Of a DNA stretch of 64,000 nucleotides, positions 54,358 through 63,036 are shown in pieces. Both the position numbers and the translations under genes were made by a program. The stretch lies in the NCBI RefSeq assembly GCF_002080045.1, contig NZ_MUIN01000007.1, forward strand, positions 1,062 through 65,061, read 5' to 3'. Each line of letters opens with the position of its first letter. Within the stretch, counting starts at the first letter, position 1. The DNA comes from Pseudomonas sp. Bc-h (GTDB lineage Bacteria > Pseudomonadota > Gammaproteobacteria > Pseudomonadales > Pseudomonadaceae). The notes under the pieces were generated by a model. The model saw only the letters and a list, made by a program, of their open reading frames with translations. It was not told the origin of the DNA and searched no databases.

Positions 54358-55569
54358 ATGACTACAAGTTTCTGGAAAGCCGGCCACAAACCCACGCTGT
54401 TCGCAGCCTTCCTCTACTTCGACCTGAGCTTCATGGTCTGGTACCTCCTCGGCCCGCTGGCGGTACAGATCGCCACCGACCTGCACCTGACCACCCAGCA
54501 ACGCGGCCTCATGGTTGCGACGCCGATTCTGGCAGGTGCCATTCTGCGGTTTGCGATGGGGATGCTGGCTGACCAGCTGTCCCCAAAAACCGCCGGAATC
54601 ATCGGCCAGGTCATCGTCATCGTTGCGTTGCTCTGCGCCTGGCAACTGGGCATTCACAGCTACGAACAAGCCTTGCTGCTCGGGGTGTTTCTCGGCATGG
54701 CCGGCGCCTCGTTTGCGGTGGCCCTGCCCTTGGCCTCGCAATGGTATCCGCCACAGCATCAGGGCAAGGCCATGGGTATTGCAGGGGCTGGCAACTCGGG
54801 CACCGTGTTCGCGGCACTGATCGCGCCGGTGCTAGCGGCCAGTTTCGGCTGGAGCAACGTGTTCGGCTTTGCCGTCGCGCCGCTGCTGCTGACCCTGATC
54901 GCGTTCTCGCTGATGGCCAAAAACGCGCCAGAGCGTCCAAAAGCCAAATCCATGGCCGACTATTTCAAGGCCTTGGGAGACCGTGACAGCTGGTGGTTCA
55001 TGTTCTTCTACAGCGTCACCTTCGGCGGCTTCATCGGCCTGGCCAGCGCCCTGCCCGGCTACTTCAACGATCAATACGGCCTGAGCCCGGTGACCGCTGG
55101 CTACTACACCGCCGCCTGCGTTTTCGGTGGCAGCATGATGCGTCCCCTCGGTGGTGCGCTGGCCGACCGGTTCGGCGGCATCCGCACCCTGTCGGGAATG
55201 TACGCAGTGGCGGCGATCTGCATCGCCGCCGTGGGTTTCAACCTGCCCAGTTCCTGGGCCGCACTGGCACTGTTCGTCGCTGCGATGCTTGGCCTGGGTG
55301 CAGGCAACGGCGCGGTATTCCAGTTGGTACCGCAGCGTTTTCGCAAGGAAATCGGCGTGATGACTGGCCTGATCGGTATGGCGGGCGGCATCGGCGGCTT
55401 CCTGTTGGCAGCCGGCCTTGGCGCGATCAAGCAGAACACCGGCGATTATCAACTGGGCCTGTGGCTGTTCGCCTTGCTCGGCGTGCTGGCATGGTTCGGT
55501 CTGATGAACGTCAAACGTCGCTGGAGGACCACCTGGGGTTCTGCAGCCGTGACGGCTGCTCGCGTCTGA
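54358..55569 (+). CDS. nasA: MFS nitrate/nitrite transporter
   Basis: 403 residues with twelve membrane helices of the NarK/NasA nitrate porter family. Family features are YFDLSFMVWYLLGPLA in helix 1, the GxG-type nitrate signature region AGNSGTVFAALIAP near residue 142, and GAGNGAVFQLVPQRF near 315. It imports nitrate for assimilation. It is preceded by the NasT-type attenuator and followed after 18 bp by the phosphatase-kinase gene. Confidence 0.94.
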   Translation: MTTSFWKAGHKPTLFAAFLYFDLSFMVWYLLGPLAVQIATDLHLTTQQRGLMVATPILAGAILRFAMGMLADQLSPKTAGIIGQVIVIVALLCAWQLGIHSYEQALLLGVFLGMAGASFAVALPLASQWYPPQHQGKAMGIAGAGNSGTVFAALIAPVLAASFGWSNVFGFAVAPLLLTLIAFSLMAKNAPERPKAKSMADYFKALGDRDSWWFMFFYSVTFGGFIGLASALPGYFNDQYGLSPVTAGYYTAACVFGGSMMRPLGGALADRFGGIRTLSGMYAVAAICIAAVGFNLPSSWAALALFVAAMLGLGAGNGAVFQLVPQRFRKEIGVMTGLIGMAGGIGGFLLAAGLGAIKQNTGDYQLGLWLFALLGVLAWFGLMNVKRRWRTTWGSAAVTAARV

Positions 55570-55587
55570 CTCGCCTGAGGAATCGCG

Positions 55588-57282
55588 ATGAACCAGCCCC
55601 TGACGTTGAACCCGGTCGCTCCGGTTGGCCTGCAATTGCGCTTCGCCGAGTTCAGCGCCAGCGGTCCGCGGGCGGAAAACCAGGACGCCACGCGCCTGGT
55701 CACCCCCGCCCCTGCGCTCGCCGCCAGCAAGGGCTATCTGTTTGCGCTGGCCGATGGCGTCAGCCAATGCGTCGACGGCGGCCTGGCTTCCCGCTCAACG
55801 CTTCAGGCCTTGGCGCTGGATTACTACTCGACGCCCGAAACCTGGGGCGTCGCGCAGGCCCTGGATCGCCTGTTGCTGGCGCAGAATCGCTGGCTGCAGG
55901 CGAACGGCCTGCTGACCACGCTCAGTGCCGTGGTTCTGCGAGGTCGTCGCTTCACCCTGGCCCATGTCGGCGACTGCCGAGTGTATCGCTGGTTCGAAGG
56001 CAATCTGCAGAGGATCAGCGAGGATCACGTCTGGGAACAACCCGACATGCAGCATGTGCTCAAGCGCGCACTGGGGCTGGATCAGTACGTGGTCATGGAT
56101 TACCTCGACGGCGAGCTGCGCCAGGGCGAGCGGCTGTTGCTGATCAGCGACGGCGTCTGGTCGAGATTGAACGACGCTAACATTCGCACGATTCTCAACG
56201 ATCAGCATGACCTCGACGCCGCAGTCCGGGCACTGGTCAAATCCGCACATCTGGCGGGCAGTCAGGACAACGCCAGCGCGCTGCTGATTCAGGTCGATCA
56301 GGTGGGCGCCGACACCCTGGGTGACACACTGCTGCAGTTGCAGCAGTGGCCATTACCCCCGGCCCTTAAAGCGGGTCAGATGTTCGAGGGCTGGCAAGTC
56401 GAAACTTGCCTGGGGGACTCCCGTCAGTCGCTGCTGTACCGGGTGCGCGACGGGCAGCAGCAACGCTGGCTGCTCAAGACCTTGCCCGACACTCGCCACG
56501 AGGAAAACGGCGCCGGTCAGGCACTGTTGCTGGAGGAATGGTTTCTACGCAGGGTCGCAGGGCGATTCTTTCCGGAAGTTCATCCGCTGCCCGAGCGCCA
56601 GCACCTGTACTACCTCATGCGCGAGTATCCCGGACAAACCCTCGCCCGAATTTTCGAGCAACAAGGCCCGATGGAACTGGCGCGCTGGCTGAGTCTGGCG
56701 CGGGATTTGATCGGCGCGGTGGGCTTGCTGCATCGGCGCAATATCGTGCACCGCGACATCAAGCCGGAAAATCTGCTGATCGACGACGCCGGGGTGCTGC
56801 GGGTGCTGGATTTCGGTCTGGCATTCTGCCCCGGGCTGTCGGCCGCTTCGCCGGGAGAAGTCCCTGGCACCCCGAGCTTCATCGCGCCGGAAGCCTTTGA
56901 AGGCACCGAGCCTGCGCCCGCGCTGGACCTCTACGCCGCCAGCGTCACCTTGTATTTCCTGCTCACTGGCCATTATCCGTATGGGGAAATCGAGGCCTTT
57001 CAGCATCGACGCTTCGGCAACCCCGTGCCTGTCAGCCGTTTTCGCCCCGATGCCCCCGAGTGGTTGGAGCGGCATCTGGATCAAGCGCTGCAAGCCCATC
57101 CAGCAAAGCGCTTCGAGACTGCCGAGCAATGGCTGCTGCAATTGCAACAAGGCGAGCTGGCAACGCTGGAAATCCGCCCCAGGCCGCTGCTGGAGCGCGA
57201 ACCACTGAAGGTATGGCGGAGCATCGCATTGCTGTCGCTGCTGCTGAATCTGCTGCTGTGGATCTGGCTGTTTAAACATTGA
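55588..57282 (+). CDS. Fused PP2C phosphatase and Ser/Thr protein kinase, membrane-anchored
   Basis: 564 residues. The N-terminal PP2C domain (about 10-245) has the metal-binding NQDATRL, FALADGVSQCVDGG, HVGDCRVYR and LLLISDGVW. A kinase domain (about 265-525) follows, with HRDIKPENLL (Asp390), LDFG (Asp408) and GTPSFIAPEAF. One hydrophobic helix at the end (about 545-562) anchors it to the inner membrane. The kinase glycine loop (LGDSRQSLLYRVRDG) is divergent. In Pseudomonas this gene lies between nasA and nirB; its role in nitrate assimilation is not established. Here it is followed directly by cobA. Confidence 0.92.
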   Translation: MNQPLTLNPVAPVGLQLRFAEFSASGPRAENQDATRLVTPAPALAASKGYLFALADGVSQCVDGGLASRSTLQALALDYYSTPETWGVAQALDRLLLAQNRWLQANGLLTTLSAVVLRGRRFTLAHVGDCRVYRWFEGNLQRISEDHVWEQPDMQHVLKRALGLDQYVVMDYLDGELRQGERLLLISDGVWSRLNDANIRTILNDQHDLDAAVRALVKSAHLAGSQDNASALLIQVDQVGADTLGDTLLQLQQWPLPPALKAGQMFEGWQVETCLGDSRQSLLYRVRDGQQQRWLLKTLPDTRHEENGAGQALLLEEWFLRRVAGRFFPEVHPLPERQHLYYLMREYPGQTLARIFEQQGPMELARWLSLARDLIGAVGLLHRRNIVHRDIKPENLLIDDAGVLRVLDFGLAFCPGLSAASPGEVPGTPSFIAPEAFEGTEPAPALDLYAASVTLYFLLTGHYPYGEIEAFQHRRFGNPVPVSRFRPDAPEWLERHLDQALQAHPAKRFETAEQWLLQLQQGELATLEIRPRPLLEREPLKVWRSIALLSLLLNLLLWIWLFKH

Positions 57283-57350
57283 TTACAACGAATTCAACTC
57301 AGCTGACCGCTGCCACGATTGCGGTCGAGCCATGCACCGAGGGTAATGTC

Positions 57351-58115
57351 ATGAATGCAAAAGTCTGGCTGGTAGGCGCAGGCCCTGGCGATCCTGAACT
57401 GCTGACCCTCAAGGCGGTACGCGCGCTGGGCGAAGCCGATGTGGTGCTGATCGATGATCTGGTCAATCGCGCCGTACTCGAACACTGCCCTGCTGCGCGG
57501 GTGATCGCGGTGGGAAAACGCGGTGGCTGCCGCTCTACCCCGCAATCGTTCATCCAGCGCCTGATGCTGCGCTACGCCCGACAAGGCAAATGCGTGGTCC
57601 GCCTTAAAGGCGGCGACCCGTGCATCTTCGGGCGCGGTGGTGAAGAAGCCCAATGGCTGGGTGCGCACGGCATCGCCGTGGAAATCGTCAACGGCATCAC
57701 TGCAGGCCTGGCAGGCGCCACACAAAGCGGCATCTCCCTGACGTTGCGCGGAATCGCCCGGGGCGTAACGCTGGTGACCGCGCACACTCAGGACGACAGC
57801 AGCCTGAACTGGCGCGCTCTCGCGCAGAGCGGCACCACGCTCGTCATCTACATGGGCGTCGCGAAACTGGGAGATATTCGAGAACAACTGCTAGCCGGAG
57901 GAATGTCGGCCGAGACCCCGGTGGCAATGATCGAGAACGCGTCGTTGCCGCATCAGCGCGAATGTCACAGCTCGCTGAAGGCCATGCAGGACGACGCACA
58001 GGCCTTCGAATTGCAAAGCCCGGCGGTGCTGGTAATCGGTGAAGTCGCGCGTCAGAAGCATGTACTGGGCAGCGCTAGGGATTCTGCACAAGGGCTGCAG
58101 CGGCTTAAGGGCTGA
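57351..58115 (+). CDS. cobA: Uroporphyrinogen-III C-methyltransferase
   Basis: 254 residues of the SUMT family: VWLVGAGPGDPELLTLKAVRAL at the N-terminus, VRLKGGDPCIFGRGGEEA near residue 85 and the SAM loop GITAGLAGATQSGISLT near 120. It makes precorrin-2, precursor of siroheme (the cofactor of assimilatory nitrite reductase) and cobalamin. GAGGG precedes the ATG at 57351, and 68 bp separate it from the kinase gene. In related genomes nirB, nirD and nasC lie in that gap; here they are missing. Confidence 0.94.
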   Translation: MNAKVWLVGAGPGDPELLTLKAVRALGEADVVLIDDLVNRAVLEHCPAARVIAVGKRGGCRSTPQSFIQRLMLRYARQGKCVVRLKGGDPCIFGRGGEEAQWLGAHGIAVEIVNGITAGLAGATQSGISLTLRGIARGVTLVTAHTQDDSSLNWRALAQSGTTLVIYMGVAKLGDIREQLLAGGMSAETPVAMIENASLPHQRECHSSLKAMQDDAQAFELQSPAVLVIGEVARQKHVLGSARDSAQGLQRLKG

Positions 58116-58265
58116 GAGAGTATTCGCACAGCTATTCGGGATGTTCTGACTGGCGTACCGTTGCGACAGGCACCCATGAAGAGCGCGCCATGCTCGACAC
58201 CAATTTGATATCACTGGCGCGTTTTAGCGAAAAGTTTCCTCCCCAATGACCCTCATCAGTAAAAG

Positions 58266-58291
58266 AAAAACCCGGCCGAGGCCGGGTTTTT
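58266..58291. terminator. Bidirectional intrinsic terminator between cobA and oprF
   Basis: AAAAACCCGGCC (58266-58277), GA, GGCCGGGTTTTT (58280-58291): a perfect stem with T-runs on both strands. It ends oprF from the right and any transcript from cobA on the left. Confidence 0.95.
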
Positions 58292-58308
58292 CTTGAAGCG
58301 GGGGCTAA

Positions 58309-59343
58309 TTACTTAGCTTGGGCTTCTACTTGTGCTTCTACGCGACGGTTAACAGCGCGGCCAGCCTCGGTTGCGTTATCAGCAACTGGACGGGTTTCGC
58401 CGTAGCCAACCGAGTTCACGCGGTTAGCGCCAACACCGTACTGGTTAACCAGAACTTGCTTAACGGCGTTTGCACGACGCTCGGACAGTTTCTGGTTGTA
58501 AGCGTCAGGACCGACGGAGTCAGTGTGACCTTCAACAGTGGTGGTGGTTTGTGGGTACTGCTTCATGAAGTCAGCCAGGTTCTTGATGTCGCCGTAGCTG
58601 TTTGGCTTGACGACCGACTTGTCGAAGTCGAATTTCACGTCCAGCTCAACACGTACGACTTCAGCAACAGCCGGGCAACCGTTGGCGTCAACGGTAACGT
58701 TGGCCGGGGTGTCTGGGCACTTGTCGACGTTGTCGCAAACGCCGTCGTTGTCGCTGTCGGAGCACACTTCAGCTACTGGAGCCGGTGCTGCTTCAACTTT
58801 CTTCGAACCGCCACCGAAGTTCACGCCGATACCGACGCTAGGAGCCCACTCGGTGTCGCCCTGGTCGATGTTGTACTGAGCTTCAACGCCAGCACGGGCA
58901 TAGAAGTTGTCGGTGAAGTACAGCTTGGCACCGCCGCCGATGTTGGCGAAGGTGGAGCGGTTACGACCGCCGCTGCCGTTCTGACCGATGCTCTGATCGG
59001 AGAAACCAGCCGAGACGTACGGACGCAGCATGTCGCCCGGGTTGTTGAAGTGGTACAGAGCGTCCAGAGCGGTGTTCGCGCCCTTGATGTTCTTACCGTC
59101 GTCGCTACGGACGTTGTGCACTTCGTCGTAGCCCAGACGCAATTCAACATCGTCGGTCAGGAAGTAGCCAACAGAACCGCCGAACAGGTTGCCGTCGTTC
59201 TTGAAATTACGAGCGCTGTCGAACTGTTCTTTCTTGGCGAAGCCTTCGATTTCGACTGCGCCTTGGCCTTGTGCCAGAGCGCCGAACGAAGTTGCGGCAA
59301 CAATAGTACCAATGGCCAAGCCCAAGGTGTTTTTCAGTTTCAT
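58309..59343 (-). CDS. oprF: Major outer-membrane porin OprF
   Basis: 344 residues. A signal peptide (cleavage after ALA, about residue 24) is followed by an eight-stranded N-terminal barrel. A linker with four cysteines comes next (CSDSDNDGVCDNVDKC and a later Cys). The C-terminal OmpA-like peptidoglycan-binding domain contains TVEGHTDSVGPDAYNQKLSERR. It is the general porin that tethers the outer membrane to peptidoglycan. sigX lies directly upstream on the same strand, and SigX is known to drive part of oprF transcription in this genus. Confidence 0.97.
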   Translation of the reverse strand: MKLKNTLGLAIGTIVAATSFGALAQGQGAVEIEGFAKKEQFDSARNFKNDGNLFGGSVGYFLTDDVELRLGYDEVHNVRSDDGKNIKGANTALDALYHFNNPGDMLRPYVSAGFSDQSIGQNGSGGRNRSTFANIGGGAKLYFTDNFYARAGVEAQYNIDQGDTEWAPSVGIGVNFGGGSKKVEAAPAPVAEVCSDSDNDGVCDNVDKCPDTPANVTVDANGCPAVAEVVRVELDVKFDFDKSVVKPNSYGDIKNLADFMKQYPQTTTTVEGHTDSVGPDAYNQKLSERRANAVKQVLVNQYGVGANRVNSVGYGETRPVADNATEAGRAVNRRVEAQVEAQAK

Positions 59344-59402
59344 CCGTTAAATCCCCATCTGGTGATTGTAAAGCAGTCCCACTTATCGAGGGACAACTCA
59401 TC

Positions 59403-59424
59403 GGCAAGTCTATCAGAACTTGCC
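59403..59424. promoter_or_regulatory. Perfect inverted repeat in the sigX-oprF gap
   Basis: GGCAAGT (59403-59409) and ACTTGCC (59418-59424) form a 7-bp stem with an 8-base loop, 60 bp before the oprF ATG. With no T-run it is not a clear terminator. It may be an attenuator or protein site controlling read-through from sigX into oprF. Confidence 0.5.
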
Positions 59425-59450
59425 TGCCCGTTAGAGATATTTGCTCCGAG

Positions 59451-60041
59451 TTAAGTTTCGGTGATGCCTGCAAATTTCTCACGTAATTTATCAAGTGCCC
59501 TTTTGTATCGCATTTTTGTGGCACTCAGGCCCATATGCATTATGTCTGCGATCTCCTGAAATTCCAGTTCCGCGACAAAGCGTAGCACCAGAATTTCCCT
59601 GTCGATCGGGTTCACATGCACGAGCCAGCGATCGAGGCCGCCCTTCTCTTCCGGTTTCGGCGTCTTCTCTTCAGACGCTTCCTCGAGGGGGTCCAGACTC
59701 AAAGCGTCCATCAACCGACGCTTTCGCCGCTCCTTCCTGTACTGCGTGATGCATTCGTTGTAGGTGATGCTGTAGAGCCAGGTTTTGAACTTCGATTTCC
59801 CTTCGAAATTCTTCAATCCATACAACACCTTAAGCATCACCTCCTGACAGACATCGTCAGCATCGCGATCGTTCCCTAAATACCGTGCGCAGACGTTAAA
59901 AAGTGTCCGCTGGTAGCGTCGCATCAGCTCCTCGTAAGCCCGAGTCACGTGAAACAACTCGGCGTGCGAGCGCGCAACCAACTCCTCATCGGAGAGCTCG
60001 CGGGGGTCGTAACGCAGTGAGGGCGATTGGGGTTTATTCAA
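59451..60041 (-). CDS. sigX: ECF sigma factor SigX
   Basis: 196 residues with region 2 (NVCARYLGNDRDADDVCQEVMLKVLYGLKNFEG, YSITYNECITQYRKE) and region 4 (NPIDREILVLRFVAELEFQEIADIMHMGLSATKMRYKRAL). The reading MNKPQSPSLRYDPREL matches the SigX N-terminus and begins at a TTG, with a poor ribosome site, so its synthesis may be held low. SigX responds to osmotic and membrane stress and activates oprF, cmpX/cfrX and fatty-acid genes. No adjacent anti-sigma gene is present, as is usual for SigX. Confidence 0.96.
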   Translation of the reverse strand: MNKPQSPSLRYDPRELSDEELVARSHAELFHVTRAYEELMRRYQRTLFNVCARYLGNDRDADDVCQEVMLKVLYGLKNFEGKSKFKTWLYSITYNECITQYRKERRKRRLMDALSLDPLEEASEEKTPKPEEKGGLDRWLVHVNPIDREILVLRFVAELEFQEIADIMHMGLSATKMRYKRALDKLREKFAGITET

Positions 60042-60131
60042 AACAAGTCGTGCCGACAGTCAGGTAGATGTCCGCCAGGTCCCGAGGTTCCCCGGGATTT
60101 TGCGGCGGCATACATTAGCAGATTTGCCGGT

Positions 60132-60956
60132 TCAGCGGCTGCTCACTCGCTGCTCGAGAAGGATTCGGTTCGACATCGATACCAGTTCTCCTTCATCGGT
60201 CAGCAGGGTGGTTTTCACCGTGCCAATCTCTTCAATCTGCCCTTCGACCTCTCCAACACGCACTTGTTGCCCTACCTGGTACAACTCCCTCACATAAATT
60301 CCTGCCAGGATCTGGCTCGCGATTTCGCGGCTCCCCAGCCCCATGGCCAGCGCAATTGCCAGACCAACGGTAATCAATCCGATAACGATAACGTGGTTCA
60401 GCAGGTCGGTTTTCACCTCCAGCTGGCTGATCGCCACCGAAATACTGATGATGATCACCAGCCACTGAGCGATTCGCCCAAGGCCTGCTGCGTAATCGAG
60501 GCCGACACCTTCAGCCGCGCCCCGCACGATACCGTTGACCAACTGCGCCAGCAGCACACCTACCAACAGCACCAACGCCGCGCCGAACACCTTCGGCAAA
60601 TACAGCGCCAGCATGTCCAGCGTCGCCGAGACCCGCTCAAGGCCGAGGGATTCTGCCGCCGACACCAGAAAAATCAAGAGCACAAACCAATACACGATCT
60701 TTCCGATCAGCGTCGAAATCGGGACCTGGACGCCCGCTCGACTGATCAGTTTGGTCAGGCCGGTGCCGCCCATCAGGCGATCCAGACCCAGCTTTGCCAA
60801 CAGTTTGGACAACAGGGTATCGAGCAGCTTGGCGACCACGAAACCCAGAAGAACAACCACCAGAGCGCCGAACAGGTTCGGGATGAAGTTCGCGACTTTG
60901 GTCCACAACGCAGTCATTGCGGTAACCAGGCTCTGTGTCCAGAGATCCAATTCCAT
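60132..60956 (-). CDS. cmpX: CmpX, MscS-like conserved membrane protein
   Basis: 274 residues with several membrane helices (NLFGALVVVLLGFVVAKLL near residue 26, later WFVLLIFLVSAAESLG and VFGAALVLLVGVLLAQLV) and a small C-terminal MscS-like soluble domain (YQVGQQVRVGEVEGQIEEIGTVKTTLL). It is thought to sense or relieve membrane tension and influences SigX activity. The ATG at 60956 is preferred over a TTG two codons upstream. cfrX ends 2 bp before it. Confidence 0.93.
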   Translation of the reverse strand: MELDLWTQSLVTAMTALWTKVANFIPNLFGALVVVLLGFVVAKLLDTLLSKLLAKLGLDRLMGGTGLTKLISRAGVQVPISTLIGKIVYWFVLLIFLVSAAESLGLERVSATLDMLALYLPKVFGAALVLLVGVLLAQLVNGIVRGAAEGVGLDYAAGLGRIAQWLVIIISISVAISQLEVKTDLLNHVIVIGLITVGLAIALAMGLGSREIASQILAGIYVRELYQVGQQVRVGEVEGQIEEIGTVKTTLLTDEGELVSMSNRILLEQRVSSR

Positions 60957-60958
60957 AT

Positions 60959-61222
60959 TCAATCAGCCTTGTCTTGAGCACCGGAAAAAGTGTTGCCGGC
61001 AATCGTCGCCTTGCGACGGGAAACAGGTGAAACGTGAGCCGAACCGTTGTTCACGGCGATCATCAATGCTTGCGAGCAGCGGCCGAGCAGGCTGAACAGA
61101 TCTCCTGCACCGACCTGGCGGTTCGCGGTCTTCAACACACGCCCGAGCGCTGCGTCATCGTCCCGGCTGGAGGACGAGGAATTGAGCATGTCTCGCAGTG
61201 ATTCTTCAAACGGGTCGTGCAT
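60959..61222 (-). CDS. cfrX: CfrX-like small protein of the sigX region
   Basis: 87 residues, a small conserved cytoplasmic protein of unknown function: MHDPFEESLRDMLNSSSSS at the start, then GDLFSLLGRCSQALMIAVNNG. It lacks a signal peptide. GAGG precedes the ATG at 61222. It lies between cmaX and cmpX, the arrangement kept across Pseudomonas, and is co-transcribed with cmpX. Confidence 0.85.
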   Translation of the reverse strand: MHDPFEESLRDMLNSSSSSRDDDAALGRVLKTANRQVGAGDLFSLLGRCSQALMIAVNNGSAHVSPVSRRKATIAGNTFSGAQDKAD

Positions 61223-61246
61223 AGGCACCTCACGTGATGTCACTGA

Positions 61247-61286
61247 AAGACGCAGGCAATTTTGCATGAGTCACAAACTGCGTCTT
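61247..61286. promoter_or_regulatory. Inverted repeat between cmaX and cfrX
   Basis: AAGACGCAG (61247-61255) and CTGCGTCTT (61278-61286) are a perfect 9-bp inverted repeat with a 22-base loop, placed 25 bp before cfrX. It could be a partial terminator of cmaX or a site controlling cfrX-cmpX; no strong T-run follows. Confidence 0.5.
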
Positions 61287-61309
61287 AAACGACAGGTATT
61301 TTTTGCCCA

Positions 61310-62305
61310 TCACACCCATCGCAGACGCTTGAACAGCCACATTTGCCCCACCGCGACGACGATCATCAGCACGCAGGCGAACAGAAAACCGTACGGATTA
61401 TCCGACCCGGGAATGCCGCCGACATTGATGCCCAGCAAGCCCGTCAGAAAACTCATCGGCAGGAAGATTCCGGTGACGATCCCGAAGCGGTACATGGTGC
61501 GGTTCATCCGCTCGTTGAGGCGTCTATCTTCGGCCTCAAGCACCAGCCCCACTCGCTCCCGGGTCAATTCAAGCTCTTCCAGGTACCGCGTCAGACTATT
61601 GTTCAACTCGTTCCAGTAATCAGCATCGTCTTCAACGAACCAGGGCATCTTGCTGCGGGTCAACTGCGCGTAAATCTCACGCTGTGGATGCAGAAACCGA
61701 CGCATCCCCGCTGCACGTCTGCGGATGTGCACCATGTTGTGATGCTCTGGCATATACCGTTCGTCGGCGTCTATGCGTTCTTCCATGTCGTCGACCAGTT
61801 CGGTCAACTCGCTGACCACCGCCTGCACCTTGTCGGTGAGCAACTGGGCCAGGTAAACCAGCAGCTCGGAAGCGGTTTTCGGCCCCTTGCCCTCTTTGAG
61901 CATCTCGATCAGCTCATCGGTCGCGCGCAGCGAACGCAGACGCAAGGAGATCACCCGCTGGGCGGCGGCAAAGATGCGCACCGAAACCATGTCCTCCGGT
62001 TCTGCGCCGGGGTTGAGGTTGACCCCACGCAAAAACAGCAGCAGTTCATCGCCCGGCAATGCCAGCAAGCGTGGGCGGGTGTTTTCTTCAAGCATCAGAT
62101 CGCAGACGAATTCACTGAGACCACTGGCCGAACGCAGCCAGGTCTGGGTCTGCGGGTGGCTGCGATCCCAGTGCAGCCACACGCTTTCGTGCGGCTCCAG
62201 TTGCAGGCTATCCAGTTCGGTTCGAGCTATTGAACGCGCCCCGCCTTTACCGTCCAGTACCAGGGCATGTACCAGCCCCCACTGCGCGTTGGTCTCATCG
62301 AACAT
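61310..62305 (-). CDS. cmaX: CmaX, CorA-family divalent cation transporter
   Basis: 331 residues. The long N-terminal cytoplasmic funnel ends in two C-terminal membrane helices, with the pore motif GIN in FLTGLLGINVGGIPGSDN near residue 288 (GMN in CorA). This is the ZntB-like branch. It is named CmaX in the conserved cmaX-cfrX-cmpX-sigX-oprF cluster. Transport substrate (Mg2+, Zn2+ or other) is not determined by sequence. Confidence 0.93.
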   Translation of the reverse strand: MFDETNAQWGLVHALVLDGKGGARSIARTELDSLQLEPHESVWLHWDRSHPQTQTWLRSASGLSEFVCDLMLEENTRPRLLALPGDELLLFLRGVNLNPGAEPEDMVSVRIFAAAQRVISLRLRSLRATDELIEMLKEGKGPKTASELLVYLAQLLTDKVQAVVSELTELVDDMEERIDADERYMPEHHNMVHIRRRAAGMRRFLHPQREIYAQLTRSKMPWFVEDDADYWNELNNSLTRYLEELELTRERVGLVLEAEDRRLNERMNRTMYRFGIVTGIFLPMSFLTGLLGINVGGIPGSDNPYGFLFACVLMIVVAVGQMWLFKRLRWV

Positions 62306-62326
62306 TCGCTGTCCTGTCTTGGCCGG

Positions 62327-62815
62327 TCAGTCCGGCATTTTCAAGGGGGTTGGCGATACGATGATGCCGTTGTTGTCGGCATACACATATTCACCCGGGC
62401 GGAACGTCACGCCCCCGAAACTCACTACCACGTTCAAATCGCCCAGACCGCGCTTGTCGGTCTTGAGCGGGTGACTGGCCAATGCCTGCACACCGAGATC
62501 GGTCTGCGCCAGGACATCGACGTCACGCACGCAACCATAAATGATCATGCCTTCCCAGCCATTCCTGGCTGCTTTCTCCGCCAGCATGTCGCCGAGCAAT
62601 GCGCGGCGCAGCGATCCCCCGCCGTCGACCACCAGAACCTTGCCTTTGCCGTCCTGATCGGCCTGTTCACGCACCAGCGAATTATCTTCGAAGCACTTGA
62701 GGGTAACGATTTCTCCACCGAAGGAGTCGCGACCGCCAAAGTTGCTGAACATCGGCTCGACCACCTGAATCAGTTCAGGGTAGGCGTCGCACAAATCCGG
62801 AGTGATGTAGTGCAT
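62327..62815 (-). CDS. rraA: RraA, regulator of ribonuclease E activity
   Basis: 162 residues of the RraA family: [23 protein letters not shown] near residue 24, [39 protein letters not shown] around 60-98. RraA binds and inhibits RNase E. It may also have 4-hydroxy-4-methyl-2-oxoglutarate aldolase activity, since the ligand residues Arg-Asp of GCVRD are kept. It ends 21 bp before cmaX on the same strand. Confidence 0.94.
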   Translation of the reverse strand: MHYITPDLCDAYPELIQVVEPMFSNFGGRDSFGGEIVTLKCFEDNSLVREQADQDGKGKVLVVDGGGSLRRALLGDMLAEKAARNGWEGMIIYGCVRDVDVLAQTDLGVQALASHPLKTDKRGLGDLNVVVSFGGVTFRPGEYVYADNNGIIVSPTPLKMPD

Positions 62816-63036
62816 GGGGAACTCCTGTCAGTTGAGGCATGGTGTACAAGGATAAACCTGTTCGGTTCGGCTTCCAGTGGCACGCACGTCTGACCGCGCC
62901 AACCGCCACAATGCTTCCTTATATAGAACAAATACCTGACCGACGAGTCTTGTGTCCCAACCGTCCCTCTTCACCACTCGATTGGGTGTAGCTTAGCCCC
63001 AAGCCAGCGGCATAGGAATGCTCGCTAAGGCACAAA

